From DASVCN01 sp040905665 (GTDB lineage: Bacteria > Deinococcota > Deinococci > Deinococcales > Trueperaceae), in contig JBBDRD010000048.1 in assembly GCA_040905665.1 (NCBI GenBank), positions 1 through 64,000 of the forward strand: DNA of 64,000 nucleotides, read 5' to 3'. The number at the start of each line of letters is the position of its first letter. Position 1 is the stretch's first letter. The notes under the pieces are model-generated. The model was not told the origin of the DNA. It made no database searches and saw nothing but the letters and a program-made list of their open reading frames with translations. Below are positions 49,553 through 58,224 of this stretch, piece by piece. A program made the translations under genes and the position numbers.

Positions 49553-49571
49553 TTCTTCTATCTGGTGAACC

Positions 49572-50234
49572 TCAACTCACACGGTAAATAGCGAGCTCCC
49601 GCCCGTCCTCGTCATAAATCCCATAGGAACTACCTGGCACGCCGTCCCTGGGAAGGCTCACCGCGCCCGGGTTGAGGAAAGCTCGGCCACCGGGAGGCAC
49701 CTTCACGCTACCGGCCGCCCCGGTGAAGGGCCGCACCCGCCATTCGCCGCCCGGCTCCTGCAAGTACGCGGCCGGCACGTGTGTATGCCCGACGAAGTAG
49801 ACATCTCGCTTCATGTGGCTGGCGTTCGAGCGGACAGTGGGCACGCTTATCAGGTACTCGAACGGGGTGCGCAACGCGCCATGTACCGCGCCCCAACCAT
49901 CCTCCAGGTACACCGTCTGCAGAGAGTCGAGGAAACCCAGATCCTCGGCGTTCAGCTGCTCGAGGTGCTGCGCCAATGTTTCAACAATCGCCTTGCCGGC
50001 ATTGGGCCGGCGCCCTCGGCGCAGCTCTCCCAACATCGCCTCGTGGTTACCCTTGAGGGCCGCACGATAAGGAAGGGAGCGGAGCCGTGAGAGCGCCGCC
50101 GAGGCCTCCCCGCCGTAACCCACGGCGTCACCCAGAAAAACCGCTTCGTCCCAACCGTGCCTCTCGGCGTGGGCCAGAACACGCTCGAGCGAGCCGGCAT
50201 CAGCGTGAACATCTGAGATGACAAGCAGGCGCAC
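49572..50234 (-). CDS. Metallophosphoesterase, YfcE/calcineurin-like
   Basis: 220 aa. Dinuclear metal motifs: D7 and H9 in VISDVHAD, GDAVGYG (with D35), GNHE, and FVGHTHVPA near 148. Other family hallmarks are NPGAVSLPRDG. Acts on phosphodiesters or phosphomonoesters in the cytoplasm; natural substrate unknown. Last gene of the minus-strand salvage locus, 71 bp after the aldo-keto reductase. Confidence 0.87.
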   Translation of the reverse strand: MRLLVISDVHADAGSLERVLAHAERHGWDEAVFLGDAVGYGGEASAALSRLRSLPYRAALKGNHEAMLGELRRGRRPNAGKAIVETLAQHLEQLNAEDLGFLDSLQTVYLEDGWGAVHGALRTPFEYLISVPTVRSNASHMKRDVYFVGHTHVPAAYLQEPGGEWRVRPFTGAAGSVKVPPGGRAFLNPGAVSLPRDGVPGSSYGIYDEDGRELAIYRVS

Positions 50235-50305
50235 TTTGCCATCATCTCACGATAAAGGCACGAAACGGCCCCGCCACCCCCAACCACCTCAGTTGGCGCG
50301 ATCGA

Positions 50306-51300
50306 CTAGTCGCGCGCATCCGGCAACGCCTTAGGCCGCGAGCCAACGATCTCTTCAATGCGCTCGAGCACTTGCGGAGTCAGCCGGTCCACCAGCTCCA
50401 ACGCCTTCATGTTCTGCTCCACCTGCTCGGGCTTGCTGGCGCCGGTAATTACCGATGACACGTTGGGGTTCTTGAGGCACCAGGCGAGAGCGAGTTGCGC
50501 GGTGGTGCCGCCCAGCTCCTGGGCGAGCGGCGTGAGCTTGCGGACCGCCTCCACCTGCGCCTGTCCCTCCGGCGACTCGAGGCGCTTGCGGAGCCACTCG
50601 TAGCCCTCCGTCGCCAACCGGCTCCCTTCGGGTACCCCGTCGTTGTACTTGCCGGTGAGGACACCGCTGGCGAGAGGACTGAATGTAGTCAGTCCCAGGC
50701 CGAACGCGTCGTATAGCCGCGTGTACTCCGTCTCGACCCGGGCTCGGTTGAACAGGTTGTACTGCGGCTGCTCCATGACCGGCCCCACCAGATGCTCGCG
50801 CCGCGCAACCTCGTGCGCTTCGCGTATCTGCTCGGCCGACCACTCCGATGTTCCCCAGTAGAACGCCTTCCCCTGATCGACGAGATAATTCATCCCTCGC
50901 ACGGTCTCCTCGATGGGCGTATGGGGGTCGGGCCGGTGGCAGTACAGCAGGTCGACGTAATCGAGCTTTAGGCGTGCCAGAGAAGCATGTGTTCCCTCGA
51001 CGAGGTGCTTACGTGAGAGTCCGCGGTCGTTGGGCCCCTCTCCGCCCCAAAGATCTTGGTTGAGACCACCAGGTCGGAACGCTTCCAGCCGGTCCGCTCG
51101 AGGACGTTGCCCATCATGGTTTCGGCCGCACCGTTGGCGTAAACCTCGGCATTATCGAAGAAGTTGACGCCGGCCCGATAGGCGGCGTCCATGCACTCGT
51201 AAGCGACTTCCTCGTCGATCTGATCTCCAAAAGTCACCCAGGCGCCAAAAGAAAGTTCTGAAACCTTGAGCCCGGAGTGTCCCAGGTAACGGTAGTTCAT
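50306..51300 (-). pseudogene. Aldo-keto reductase (Kv-beta-like), split by a one-base frameshift
   Basis: The N-terminal part starts at the ATG at 51300 (GGAGG before it) with MNYRYLGHSGLKVSELSFGA and the catalytic-type NFFDNAEVYANG, then VVSTKIF. At 51045-51051 the frame is lost. In the other frame WGGEGPNDRGLSRKHLVEG and LKLDYVDLLYCHRPD continue, leading to GMNYLVDQGKAFYWGTSEW and the cofactor end (SSVITGASKPEQVEQN). One extra T in the run before GGGG, as read on the minus strand, repairs it into a normal 330-residue protein. Either a recent lesion or a sequence error. An NADPH-dependent carbonyl reductase in intact form. Confidence 0.78.
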
Positions 51301-51340
51301 GTTGTCCTCCAAATCGAAGGATAACGTCGGGGGCTTCTCC

Positions 51341-52519
51341 TCAGGGGCGCACGGACCACCTGTCACGCAACTCCGACGATGACAGATCCTCCCGGAATGC
51401 CTCCTCCGGCAGGGCCTGGAACAGTCCATGCGCTTCCTCTGGCACGTCGAGGTCGGAGAGTGTGAGGAAGGCGCCATCGCGGTACCTTCCGGCCACCAGG
51501 AAGCGTGCCCCGGAACCGCGTAACTCCTCCATCGCCGCGGCCCGCCCCTCATCCGAACCCCGCTCATCCGAACTGTAGAACCGCCGCTCGAGCAACCTCG
51601 CTGCGGTGTCGATCCCCACGACGAAGCTGCGGCCCCGGAAGAGGCGGGCTTTCTCGCTGAAGAGCGGCGCGCGCGTGAGCAGCACGGGCGCATGGCCAAG
51701 AAACTGCGTGGCGCGTCGGCGCGCTTCGACGAGCCCGATCTCGGCCTTGTCGGCATTCACCAAGGGAAGCTCGAAAACGACTTGAACCCCTAGCCGGTCC
51801 CCCGCCGCCTGCGCGAGCCGCAAGTGCCCGCGGTGTAGTGGATTGAAGGAGCCGCTCAGGAGGGCGGCGTCGTGCGGAAGCTCCTCGCCGATCCGCCCAT
51901 CGGGCAGCACCAACAGCGACTCCCGTCGTCCTTGCATGAACTCCGCGGCCGGCCCCTGCGGCTCCAGATGACGCCGCAACTCCTCGCCTGGGAGCAGCTC
52001 GGGAGCAGGCGCGCTAAGGACACCGCAAGCATCGGCGATCGCCCGGATAACCAGTCGGCTCACCAACGCCTCCTCCCCCGCTCGGTCCCGCTCCCCCTTC
52101 GCCAACTGCAGGCCGTAACTCTTGCTCCCGAAGTGATCCTGCACGGCCAGCTCACAGCGATGCTCGCCGCGCTTGACGCGATCGGTAGCGATGGTCGCGG
52201 TGAGTCCCAGGCCGAAGGTGGGTGTGCCGGCGGCAGCCAGCTTCACGGCGCGGTCCCCCGCCTGATGGGCAAGGGCGCTAGCGACTTCGGCGGAGGTGAA
52301 GCGTTCGGGGACGAACCCGACCGCCTCGATGAGCGAGTTCGGCGTGTAGCGGTCGGTCGCCTCCAGCACGGTGCGTGACGAGCCCGCTACGCTGTGCAGC
52401 CACCACAACGACTGCGCCCCGGCGCCGGAGAACTCCATCACCATCATCGGCGCGCTGGCGTGGATCGCCTCCAACAATGCGACTTCCCGGCTGGACGGGA
52501 GGCTGGTCACACCCGCCAC
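51341..52519 (-). CDS. CinA/PncC-like domain fused to a NadD-type nucleotidyltransferase
   Basis: 392 aa from a GTG at 52519. Residues about 10-165 form a CinA C-terminal (nicotinamide-nucleotide deamidase) fold: SVAGSSRTVLEATDRYTPNS, VKLAAAGTPTFGLGLTATI. Residues 218-390 form a nucleotidyltransferase with GSFNPLHRGHLRLA (HxGH class). The CinA active-site segment, commonly AESCTGG, here reads MEFSGAG, so the usual Ser is replaced. The fusion suggests a role in NAD or related nucleotide recycling, possibly as a bifunctional or regulatory enzyme. It follows nagA by 63 bp, in a gap that carries a perfect 20-bp duplication overlapping the start region. Confidence 0.78.
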   Translation of the reverse strand: MAGVTSLPSSREVALLEAIHASAPMMVMEFSGAGAQSLWWLHSVAGSSRTVLEATDRYTPNSLIEAVGFVPERFTSAEVASALAHQAGDRAVKLAAAGTPTFGLGLTATIATDRVKRGEHRCELAVQDHFGSKSYGLQLAKGERDRAGEEALVSRLVIRAIADACGVLSAPAPELLPGEELRRHLEPQGPAAEFMQGRRESLLVLPDGRIGEELPHDAALLSGSFNPLHRGHLRLAQAAGDRLGVQVVFELPLVNADKAEIGLVEARRRATQFLGHAPVLLTRAPLFSEKARLFRGRSFVVGIDTAARLLERRFYSSDERGSDEGRAAAMEELRGSGARFLVAGRYRDGAFLTLSDLDVPEEAHGLFQALPEEAFREDLSSSELRDRWSVRP

Positions 52520-52553
52520 CGGCTGCTCATGCTCGCCACCGGCTGCTCATGCT
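52514..52553. repeat. Perfect tandem duplication of 20 bp
   Basis: The unit CGCCACCGGCTGCTCATGCT occurs twice without a mismatch at the nagA/CinA-fusion junction. It overlaps the proposed start codon of the downstream gene and its ribosome-binding region, so it may alter translation of that gene. Confidence 0.9.
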
Positions 52554-52582
52554 TGCCCCAAGCCTGGTCATGCCTGGGCTCG

Positions 52583-53701
52583 TCATACCTGGCGCCCGCC
52601 AACCCAAACGCCCCTCACCTCGAACTCGTCATCCAGCTCCACCAAGTCCGCCCGCAAGCCCACCGCGATCTGGCCGCGATCGGAGAGGCCCAGATAGCGC
52701 GCCGGCGAACCGGACACGAGGTCGGTAGCCTCGGCGAGCGGCACGCCAACTCGCAGGGCGTTGCGCAGCGCCTGGTCCAGGGTAAGGACGCTCCCGGCGA
52801 GGGTTCCGTCCGCGAGTCGCGCCGCGCCCCCTTTCACGGTTACCTCCAGGCCACCCAGTTCGCTGGGGCCGTCGCCTAGCCCTCCGGCCCGGATGCAGTC
52901 GCTCACGAAGTGAAGTCGCCTGCCCTTGGCCGCCCGGGTCGCGTGCAGGCTCCCCTCGGCTACATGGTGCCCGTCGAAGATCAGCTCGGCGTGGGCTTCG
53001 ACCAGTGCCAGCGCCGCCCCTGCCACCCCCGGCTCCCGGCCGGCGATCCCGCCCATGGCATTGAAGAGGTGCGTGAAGCCGTAGGTTGCACTCGCCTCAC
53101 GCATCGCTCTCGCCAGTTCGCGAACCGTCTCGTAGTCGGCCGCCGTATGGCCCACGCTCACCCGCACGCCCGCCCCGGCGAACATTCGCGCCGCACGAAA
53201 CGCTCCAGGCAGCTCCGGCGCCAGGGTAACGACCCGCACCACATCACGGCCCAGCACCTCCTCGACGAGTTCGGGCTCGGGATGCAGCGTGAAGGGCGGC
53301 TGGGCACCCAGGCGTTCGTGGCTGATGAACGGTCCTTCTAGGTGTGCGCCTGGAATGTTGGGGAGCAGGACCTCATCGGCTCCGGCGGCGGAAGGCGCAG
53401 ACCGCACCTGGGACACCCCGTCGAGCGCGGCCAGCACCTTCTCCCAGGGATTGGTCATGGTGGTAGGCAGAATGGTGGTGGTCCCGTGCGAGAGGTGAAA
53501 GCGCGCCAGCTTCCGTACCCCCTCGGCGCCGTCCATGGTGTCGCCACCTCCGCCCCCGTGAACGTGTCCGTCGATGAATCCCGGCACGATCAGCGGCCCG
53601 TCGACCTCGGCCGGTTCGATCTGCACGATTCTGTCGTCAAAGCGAACGGTCCCTCGCAGCAGCCCGGCCGGCGTGAGTATTCGTCCGTGTAACTCCTTCA
53701 C
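52583..53701 (-). CDS. nagA: N-acetylglucosamine-6-phosphate deacetylase
   Basis: 372 aa amidohydrolase. Metal and catalytic motifs: DGHVHGGGG (45-53), HLEGPFIS (Glu ligand), SVGHTAADY and THLFNAMGG (His ligands), and the catalytic Asp in VSDCIRAGG. Removes acetate from GlcNAc-6-phosphate to give glucosamine-6-phosphate in the cytoplasm. In this locus the substrate comes from MurQ and the product goes to the SIS-domain enzyme. Lies 85 bp after the SIS gene, with a 15-bp imperfect tandem repeat in the gap (53739-53768). Confidence 0.92.
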   Translation of the reverse strand: MKELHGRILTPAGLLRGTVRFDDRIVQIEPAEVDGPLIVPGFIDGHVHGGGGGDTMDGAEGVRKLARFHLSHGTTTILPTTMTNPWEKVLAALDGVSQVRSAPSAAGADEVLLPNIPGAHLEGPFISHERLGAQPPFTLHPEPELVEEVLGRDVVRVVTLAPELPGAFRAARMFAGAGVRVSVGHTAADYETVRELARAMREASATYGFTHLFNAMGGIAGREPGVAGAALALVEAHAELIFDGHHVAEGSLHATRAAKGRRLHFVSDCIRAGGLGDGPSELGGLEVTVKGGAARLADGTLAGSVLTLDQALRNALRVGVPLAEATDLVSGSPARYLGLSDRGQIAVGLRADLVELDDEFEVRGVWVGGRQV

Positions 53702-53738
53702 CGTGTCTCCCTGTCGTATGTCTCGCCGAGGTCGCTAC

Positions 53739-53768
53739 GAATGCGGACTAAAGGAATGCTGGCTAAAG
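53739..53768. repeat. Imperfect 15-bp tandem duplication upstream of nagA
   Basis: GAATGCGGACTAAAG followed by GAATGCTGGCTAAAG, 13 of 15 identical. In the 85-bp gap between the SIS gene and nagA. Confidence 0.7.
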
Positions 53769-53786
53769 CGATGAGTTCTCCCGACA

Positions 53787-54818
53787 CTAGATCGTTCTGG
53801 TGACCTTTGAAATGTTGCGGGGCCGGTCCGGGTCGTAACCGCGCGCCACCGCGAGATGCAGGGCCAACAGCTGACCAATCAACACCAGTAGGAACGCCTC
53901 GGTCGCTGAATGCAGCCCTTGGGGCAGAGGTATCGCCGCGTGGGCGCTCGCCAACAGCTCCCGCTCGCTACTCACGACCGTCAGGTCGGCCTTGAGCTCG
54001 TGAAGCCGCGCGGACACCTGAGCGTTCGACTCCCGTGTTGCGTCGCCGGTAGCTAACAACAGGACCGGCTCACGGGGTGAAACGGCGGCGATGGGTCCGT
54101 GTTGGAATTCGGCGCTCGAGTAGGCCTGGGTCCCCATGTAGCTCGTCTCCTTGAGTTTGAGCGCAACCTCCTGAGCCGCCGCATAGGAGAATCCTCTGCC
54201 CAAAACGTATGCGTCGGTCGCGTGAGTGAGACGAAGGGCCGCATGGCCCACCGCGTCCCGCTCCGCCAGCAACTTGCGCATCGCTCCCGGCACGGCTTCG
54301 AGCGCGGCGAGCAGGTCGCCGTCCTGCGACCAGTGAGCGACGAGCAGCGCCAGCAGCAGCATCTGGCTGGTGAAGGTCTTGGTGGCCGCCACCGCCTGCT
54401 CCTCGCCCGCGTGCTGTGACAGGTGGTGGTCGGCGGTAGCGGCCAGAGGGCTACCGGCGTCGTTGGTGATCGCCACGCTCAGCGCCCCGGCGATCTCGAG
54501 CGCCTCCAGTGACAGGCGCACATCCTCCGAGCGCCCCGACTGGCTCACGGCGATTGCCAACGCCTTGTCGACCTTCATCGAGGAGCCGTAGATGGTGAGC
54601 AGGCTGGGCGGCAGGCTGGCGACCGGCAAGCCCAGGTACCTTCCGGCCAAATAAGCGAAAAAGGTGACGGCGTTATCCGAGGATCCCCGGGCAAGGGTGA
54701 CGATGAAAGGGCAGTTCGCCTGCTGCAACACACCCGCCACGCGCTTCGGTTCGTCACTCTCGAGCAGCCGTTGCAGGACTGCCGGTTGTTCGAATATCTC
54801 CTTCTCCAGGTGGCTCAC
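53787..54818 (-). CDS. SIS-domain sugar isomerase/deaminase (NagB-II or GlmS-isomerase-like)
   Basis: 343 aa with two SIS folds: LARGSSDNAVTFFAYLAG, SQSGRSEDVRLSLEA, TNDAGSPLA, and LGRGFSYAAAQEVALKLKET in the second lobe with SSAEFQHGPIA. The C-terminus KVTRTI matches glucosamine-6-phosphate deaminase/isomerase forms derived from GlmS without its glutaminase domain. It probably converts glucosamine-6-phosphate to fructose-6-phosphate plus ammonia, completing the pathway with NagA and MurQ. Start overlaps the murQ stop by four bases. Confidence 0.85.
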   Translation of the reverse strand: MSHLEKEIFEQPAVLQRLLESDEPKRVAGVLQQANCPFIVTLARGSSDNAVTFFAYLAGRYLGLPVASLPPSLLTIYGSSMKVDKALAIAVSQSGRSEDVRLSLEALEIAGALSVAITNDAGSPLAATADHHLSQHAGEEQAVAATKTFTSQMLLLALLVAHWSQDGDLLAALEAVPGAMRKLLAERDAVGHAALRLTHATDAYVLGRGFSYAAAQEVALKLKETSYMGTQAYSSAEFQHGPIAAVSPREPVLLLATGDATRESNAQVSARLHELKADLTVVSSERELLASAHAAIPLPQGLHSATEAFLLVLIGQLLALHLAVARGYDPDRPRNISKVTRTI

Positions 54819-55720
54819 GCGCTATCCACTCCCATCGCTTCCAGTGCGTCACGAACTCGGTTCTGATGGGCCTCGAGCAGTTTCCGTGCTGCTGTAGGCT
54901 CGATGCCCGCCCGTAGACACACTATCGCCACTCGTATCGAACCGCTAGCGGTCTCCAACGCCTGCCTTGCGCTATCTTCTCCGGTGCCGGCAGCACCGGC
55001 TACGATCGCTACCGCCCGCTGCCGCAACTTGGTGTTCGAAGCGGCCATGCCCATCATCAGATTGCGGTAGGCGCCGCCCAGTTGGACGAGAACTGCGGTT
55101 GACAGGGCGTTGAGCGCCACCTTCTGAGCGGTGCCGGCCGCCAGGCGGGTGGAGCCGGCCAGCACCTCTGGTCCCGTCTCGAGACAGACCGGGAAGTCGG
55201 CTACTTCGAGCAGCGGCGTTCCCGGATTGTTCGACATACCTACGGTAAGCGCGCCTCGTTCCGCCGCAGCATGCAGCACTGCCACCGTGTACGGCGTTCG
55301 GCCGCTCGCGGCGATGCCGATAACCGTGTCGATGGAGCTCACGTTCGCCGCGGCGATGTCAAACGCAGCGGCGTCGACGTCGTCCTCGGCGCCTTCCCGG
55401 GCTCTGGCGCCGGCGTCGATTCCGCCGGCAATCAGGACAACCGTTCGATCGAAGCCGAAAGTCGGAGGCAGCTCGGCGGCATCCTGTAGCGCCACTCGTC
55501 CGGACGTCCCGGCGCCGGCGTATACCAGCCGGCCACCCACGGCGACGCGCTCCACTATTGCGCCGGCGGCCGCCTCGAGTTGCGGCAGAGCCCTCTCGAC
55601 CGCCTCCACCGCTCGCCTGTTGGCGGCCACCAGCTCCTCCAGTGTGCGGTTCAAGGGCCACCGATCCAGTTCCTTGAAGCGTTCGCTGCTTGCCTCGGTT
55701 GCCCCGTTCTCATTCTCCAT
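54815..55720 (-). CDS. murQ: N-acetylmuramic acid 6-phosphate etherase
   Basis: 301 aa from the ATG at 55720 (GGGAGCGAAAGG upstream); a TTG at 55744 gives a longer form. Family hallmarks: ERVAVGGRLVYAGAGTSGRVA, DAAELPPTFG, GIAASGRTPYTVAVLHAA, NNPGTPLLE and the QKVALNALSTA helix. Cleaves the lactyl ether of MurNAc-6-phosphate to GlcNAc-6-phosphate and D-lactate. Substrate is supplied by AnmK encoded at 62111. It follows the GntR gene by 20 bp and overlaps the SIS gene, so it is co-transcribed. Confidence 0.93.
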   Translation of the reverse strand: MENENGATEASSERFKELDRWPLNRTLEELVAANRRAVEAVERALPQLEAAAGAIVERVAVGGRLVYAGAGTSGRVALQDAAELPPTFGFDRTVVLIAGGIDAGARAREGAEDDVDAAAFDIAAANVSSIDTVIGIAASGRTPYTVAVLHAAAERGALTVGMSNNPGTPLLEVADFPVCLETGPEVLAGSTRLAAGTAQKVALNALSTAVLVQLGGAYRNLMMGMAASNTKLRQRAVAIVAGAAGTGEDSARQALETASGSIRVAIVCLRAGIEPTAARKLLEAHQNRVRDALEAMGVDSA

Positions 55721-55740
55721 CGGCGCCTTTCGCTCCCCTC

Positions 55741-56493
55741 TCAAGTCGTTGCCGACCGCAGGTCGAGAGCCATGCGGTAGTGGTCGCCTCGGTAGGCGCT
55801 GCGAACGAATTCGAACGGCCGATCCTGGGCGTCGTAGGTCGTGCGCTCCAGCGCCAGCACCGGAATCCCCGGCTCGAGCTGCAGAAGCGCCCTCTCGCGG
55901 CCGGTGGGCATTCGAGCTGCGATCGTCTGACGTGCTCGAAATGCTTCGACTCCATACTGGGCGCTGATCGTGCGGTAGAGCGAGCCCAGCTCGTTCAGCA
56001 GCTCGAGTGACAAGCCCGCCAGGGCTGGCGCCAGGTGCGCGATCTGCAAAGCCAGTGGAGCTTCATCGGTGGTTCGCAGCCGCGTGAGGCGCAAGAGCGG
56101 TTCCCCGGGCTGCACTTCCAGGCAGCTTGCGGTGGCCGGATCGGCAGGGTGCTTGCCTATTTCGAGCACCCGGCTTCCGGGACGCAGTCCCAGCCTCGTC
56201 GCCTCCTCGCCGAATCCCTGCAAGCGGTCGATCGTCTGCTCCACAGGACCTCGCCGAACGAAGGTCCCCGAGCCCTGCCGCTGCTCCACCAGACCCTCGG
56301 CCACGAGTTCTTCGAATGCCCGTCGAACAGTCATCCGCGAGAGAACCAACGATTCCGAAAGCTCGCGTTCGGATGTGAGTGCGGTTCCCGGCGCCAGCTC
56401 ACCGCTCCTTATCGCCCGGCCCAACTGTTCGCGCAACTGCAGATAGGCGGGCGTAGGAAGGCTCTTGTCGATGTTGAGCTTGTAGCCGGTCAC
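55741..56493 (-). CDS. GntR-family regulator with UTRA domain
   Basis: 250 aa from a GTG at 56493 (AAGGAG seven bases before). N-terminal winged helix: PAYLQLREQLGRAIRSGELAP, SERELSESLVLSRMTVRRAFEEL, VEQRQGSGTFV. The C-terminal UTRA domain includes LLRLTRLRTTDEAPLALQIA and YDAQDRPFEFVRSAYRGDHY. UTRA regulators often respond to sugar phosphates such as GlcNAc-6-P or glucosamine-6-P. Position directly before murQ makes it the likely controller of the salvage genes. Confidence 0.88.
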   Translation of the reverse strand: MTGYKLNIDKSLPTPAYLQLREQLGRAIRSGELAPGTALTSERELSESLVLSRMTVRRAFEELVAEGLVEQRQGSGTFVRRGPVEQTIDRLQGFGEEATRLGLRPGSRVLEIGKHPADPATASCLEVQPGEPLLRLTRLRTTDEAPLALQIAHLAPALAGLSLELLNELGSLYRTISAQYGVEAFRARQTIAARMPTGRERALLQLEPGIPVLALERTTYDAQDRPFEFVRSAYRGDHYRMALDLRSATT

Positions 56494-56542
56494 GGCGCTG
56501 CTCCTTGCGAGCATGCGACCGAAGCGGTGGGCATGGGACAGA

Positions 56543-57391
56543 TCATCGCACGGCCCCGGCGGCCAGCCAGTAGACTCCCGCGACCATCGCCACGCCCGCC
56601 AGAATCTTGCGGCCCAACCGGTCCCGTTCGCCAAGCAGCACTACGCCAACAGCCACCAGCACGAACATGCGGATCTGGGCAGCGAGAATGACCTGCCCCG
56701 CACCGCCACCGGCGGCGAAGGCGAGGATCAGCAGGAGCTGGGTGAGGGCGAAGGTGGCCGCGACCAGCCACGATGCCTTGCCCCACAGCACTCGCCGGCG
56801 CAACTCCGGCAACCGCGGCCTGATCAGCACGAGCACTCCGATCCCCGTGAGAAGCAGATTGAGCGCCGTGTACCCTAGCGGGGGAAAGTGCGGGCTGAGC
56901 GCTTTGTCGATGACGTTGCCGGCGCCAAAGGCCAGCGCCGCCGCCAGGGCCAACCACTGTGCCCGGTCGAAGGTGAAGCGGCCACTCTTCGAAAGCAGCG
57001 CCAGCGAGGCTAGGATGAGCGCAGCTCCGAGAACTGTAGTGTAGGCAGCCTGCTCACCCAGTAGCACCACTCCGCCCACGAAAGTCCACAAGGCCGAGCT
57101 TCGCAGGAGCAGGTCTATCTCGGATAGCTGCGCCTCCGCCAGGGCGGAAAAGTAGAGTAGATTTCCGGCCACGTAGGCGCCGGTCATGAGAGCCAATCCT
57201 GCGGCGTTCGCCAATACCGGACCAAGTCCCCCACCGGTGAGCGGAACTAGCGCCAAACAGATCAGGCCGCCGGTGAAGTGAACGACACCTGCAGCTACCG
57301 GTGGCCGTACCCGGGCCACCAGGCCCTTCGATGCCCAGACGTTGACGGCACTTGCCAATCCGGCGCCCAATGCAAGAGCGAGCCAGGTCAT
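56543..57391 (-). CDS. EamA/DMT-type transporter
   Basis: About 282 aa from the ATG at 57391, which overlaps the DppC-like stop by four bases. Ten membrane helices in two EamA halves (LALALGAGLASAVNVWASKG and LALAAALAFGAGNVIDKALS). Cargo unknown; members of this superfamily export or import amino acids, sugars or metabolites. Its place between the peptide permeases and the regulator suggests movement of a cell-wall fragment or by-product. The frame extends upstream to 57499 within another gene and is rejected. Confidence 0.83.
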   Translation of the reverse strand: MTWLALALGAGLASAVNVWASKGLVARVRPPVAAGVVHFTGGLICLALVPLTGGGLGPVLANAAGLALMTGAYVAGNLLYFSALAEAQLSEIDLLLRSSALWTFVGGVVLLGEQAAYTTVLGAALILASLALLSKSGRFTFDRAQWLALAAALAFGAGNVIDKALSPHFPPLGYTALNLLLTGIGVLVLIRPRLPELRRRVLWGKASWLVAATFALTQLLLILAFAAGGGAGQVILAAQIRMFVLVAVGVVLLGERDRLGRKILAGVAMVAGVYWLAAGAVR

Positions 57392-58224
57392 GCTGTACCT
57401 CTCAAGGAGGGGTCGAGCAGATCGCGCAACCCATCGCCAAACAGGTTGAACCCCAGCGACGCCAGCAGGATCGCCAGGCCCGAGAAGACCGACGCCCAAG
57501 GCGAGAGGAGCATGAAGTCACGGCTTTCCGAGAGCATCAGGCCTAGAGAGGGCGTTGGACGTTGCGTGCCCAGGCCAAGAAATGAGAGCGACGCCTCGAC
57601 GAGGATGGCCGTGGAGAGCGACAGCGTGGCCTGGACCAGGAGCGGAGCGAGAACGTTGGGGGTGACGTGGCGCAGCACGATGCGGGGGCCACGCGCGCCA
57701 AGCGCACGGGCGGCCGACACGTAGTCCCAGGAGAGAATGCTGAGCGCGGGAGCGCGGGCCAAACGGGCGAAGATGGGCAGATAGACGATCCCGATTGCGA
57801 GCGCGGTATTGACGCTGCCGGGGCCCAGGACGGCCAGTACCGCTATGGCCAGCAGGATGATGGGGAAGGCGAGCAGTACATCCATCAGGCGCATGAGAAT
57901 TCGGTCGGTCCAGCCACCAAGATAGGCAGCGACCAGCCCGATGAGCGAGCCTGCCGAGGCCGCGAGGCCAACAGCCCCGAAGGCGACCAGAATGCTGGTA
58001 CGAAAGCCGAAGAGCAGCCGCGAAAAGAGGTCTCGGCCGAAGTTGTCCGTCCCTAACAGGTAGAGGGCCCCGGGACCCTCGAACCGGTCACTGATCTCCT
58101 GCGCCAGAGGATCGTGGGTACTGAGGAGCGGTGCCAGGAGTGCGGCGGACACGACCAGGACGCAGATAGCGAAGCCCAGGAATCCCACGGGGTTTCGCCA
58201 CAGCCGGCCCAGGCTACCCAACAT
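57388..58224 (-). CDS. Oligopeptide-type ABC permease, DppC-like
   Basis: 278 aa from the ATG at 58224, which shares a base with the DppB-like stop (TGATG) and has GGAG ahead. N-terminal segment NPVGFLGFAICVLVVSAALLAP, the LLGTDNFGRDLFSRLLFG hallmark of DppC/OppC, and the EAA loop DYVSAARALGARGPRIVLRHVTPN. Pairs with the DppB-like subunit and the family 5 binding protein upstream. No DppD/DppF ATPases are in the window, so they must be encoded elsewhere or shared. Confidence 0.9.
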   Translation of the reverse strand: MLGSLGRLWRNPVGFLGFAICVLVVSAALLAPLLSTHDPLAQEISDRFEGPGALYLLGTDNFGRDLFSRLLFGFRTSILVAFGAVGLAASAGSLIGLVAAYLGGWTDRILMRLMDVLLAFPIILLAIAVLAVLGPGSVNTALAIGIVYLPIFARLARAPALSILSWDYVSAARALGARGPRIVLRHVTPNVLAPLLVQATLSLSTAILVEASLSFLGLGTQRPTPSLGLMLSESRDFMLLSPWASVFSGLAILLASLGFNLFGDGLRDLLDPSLRGTA

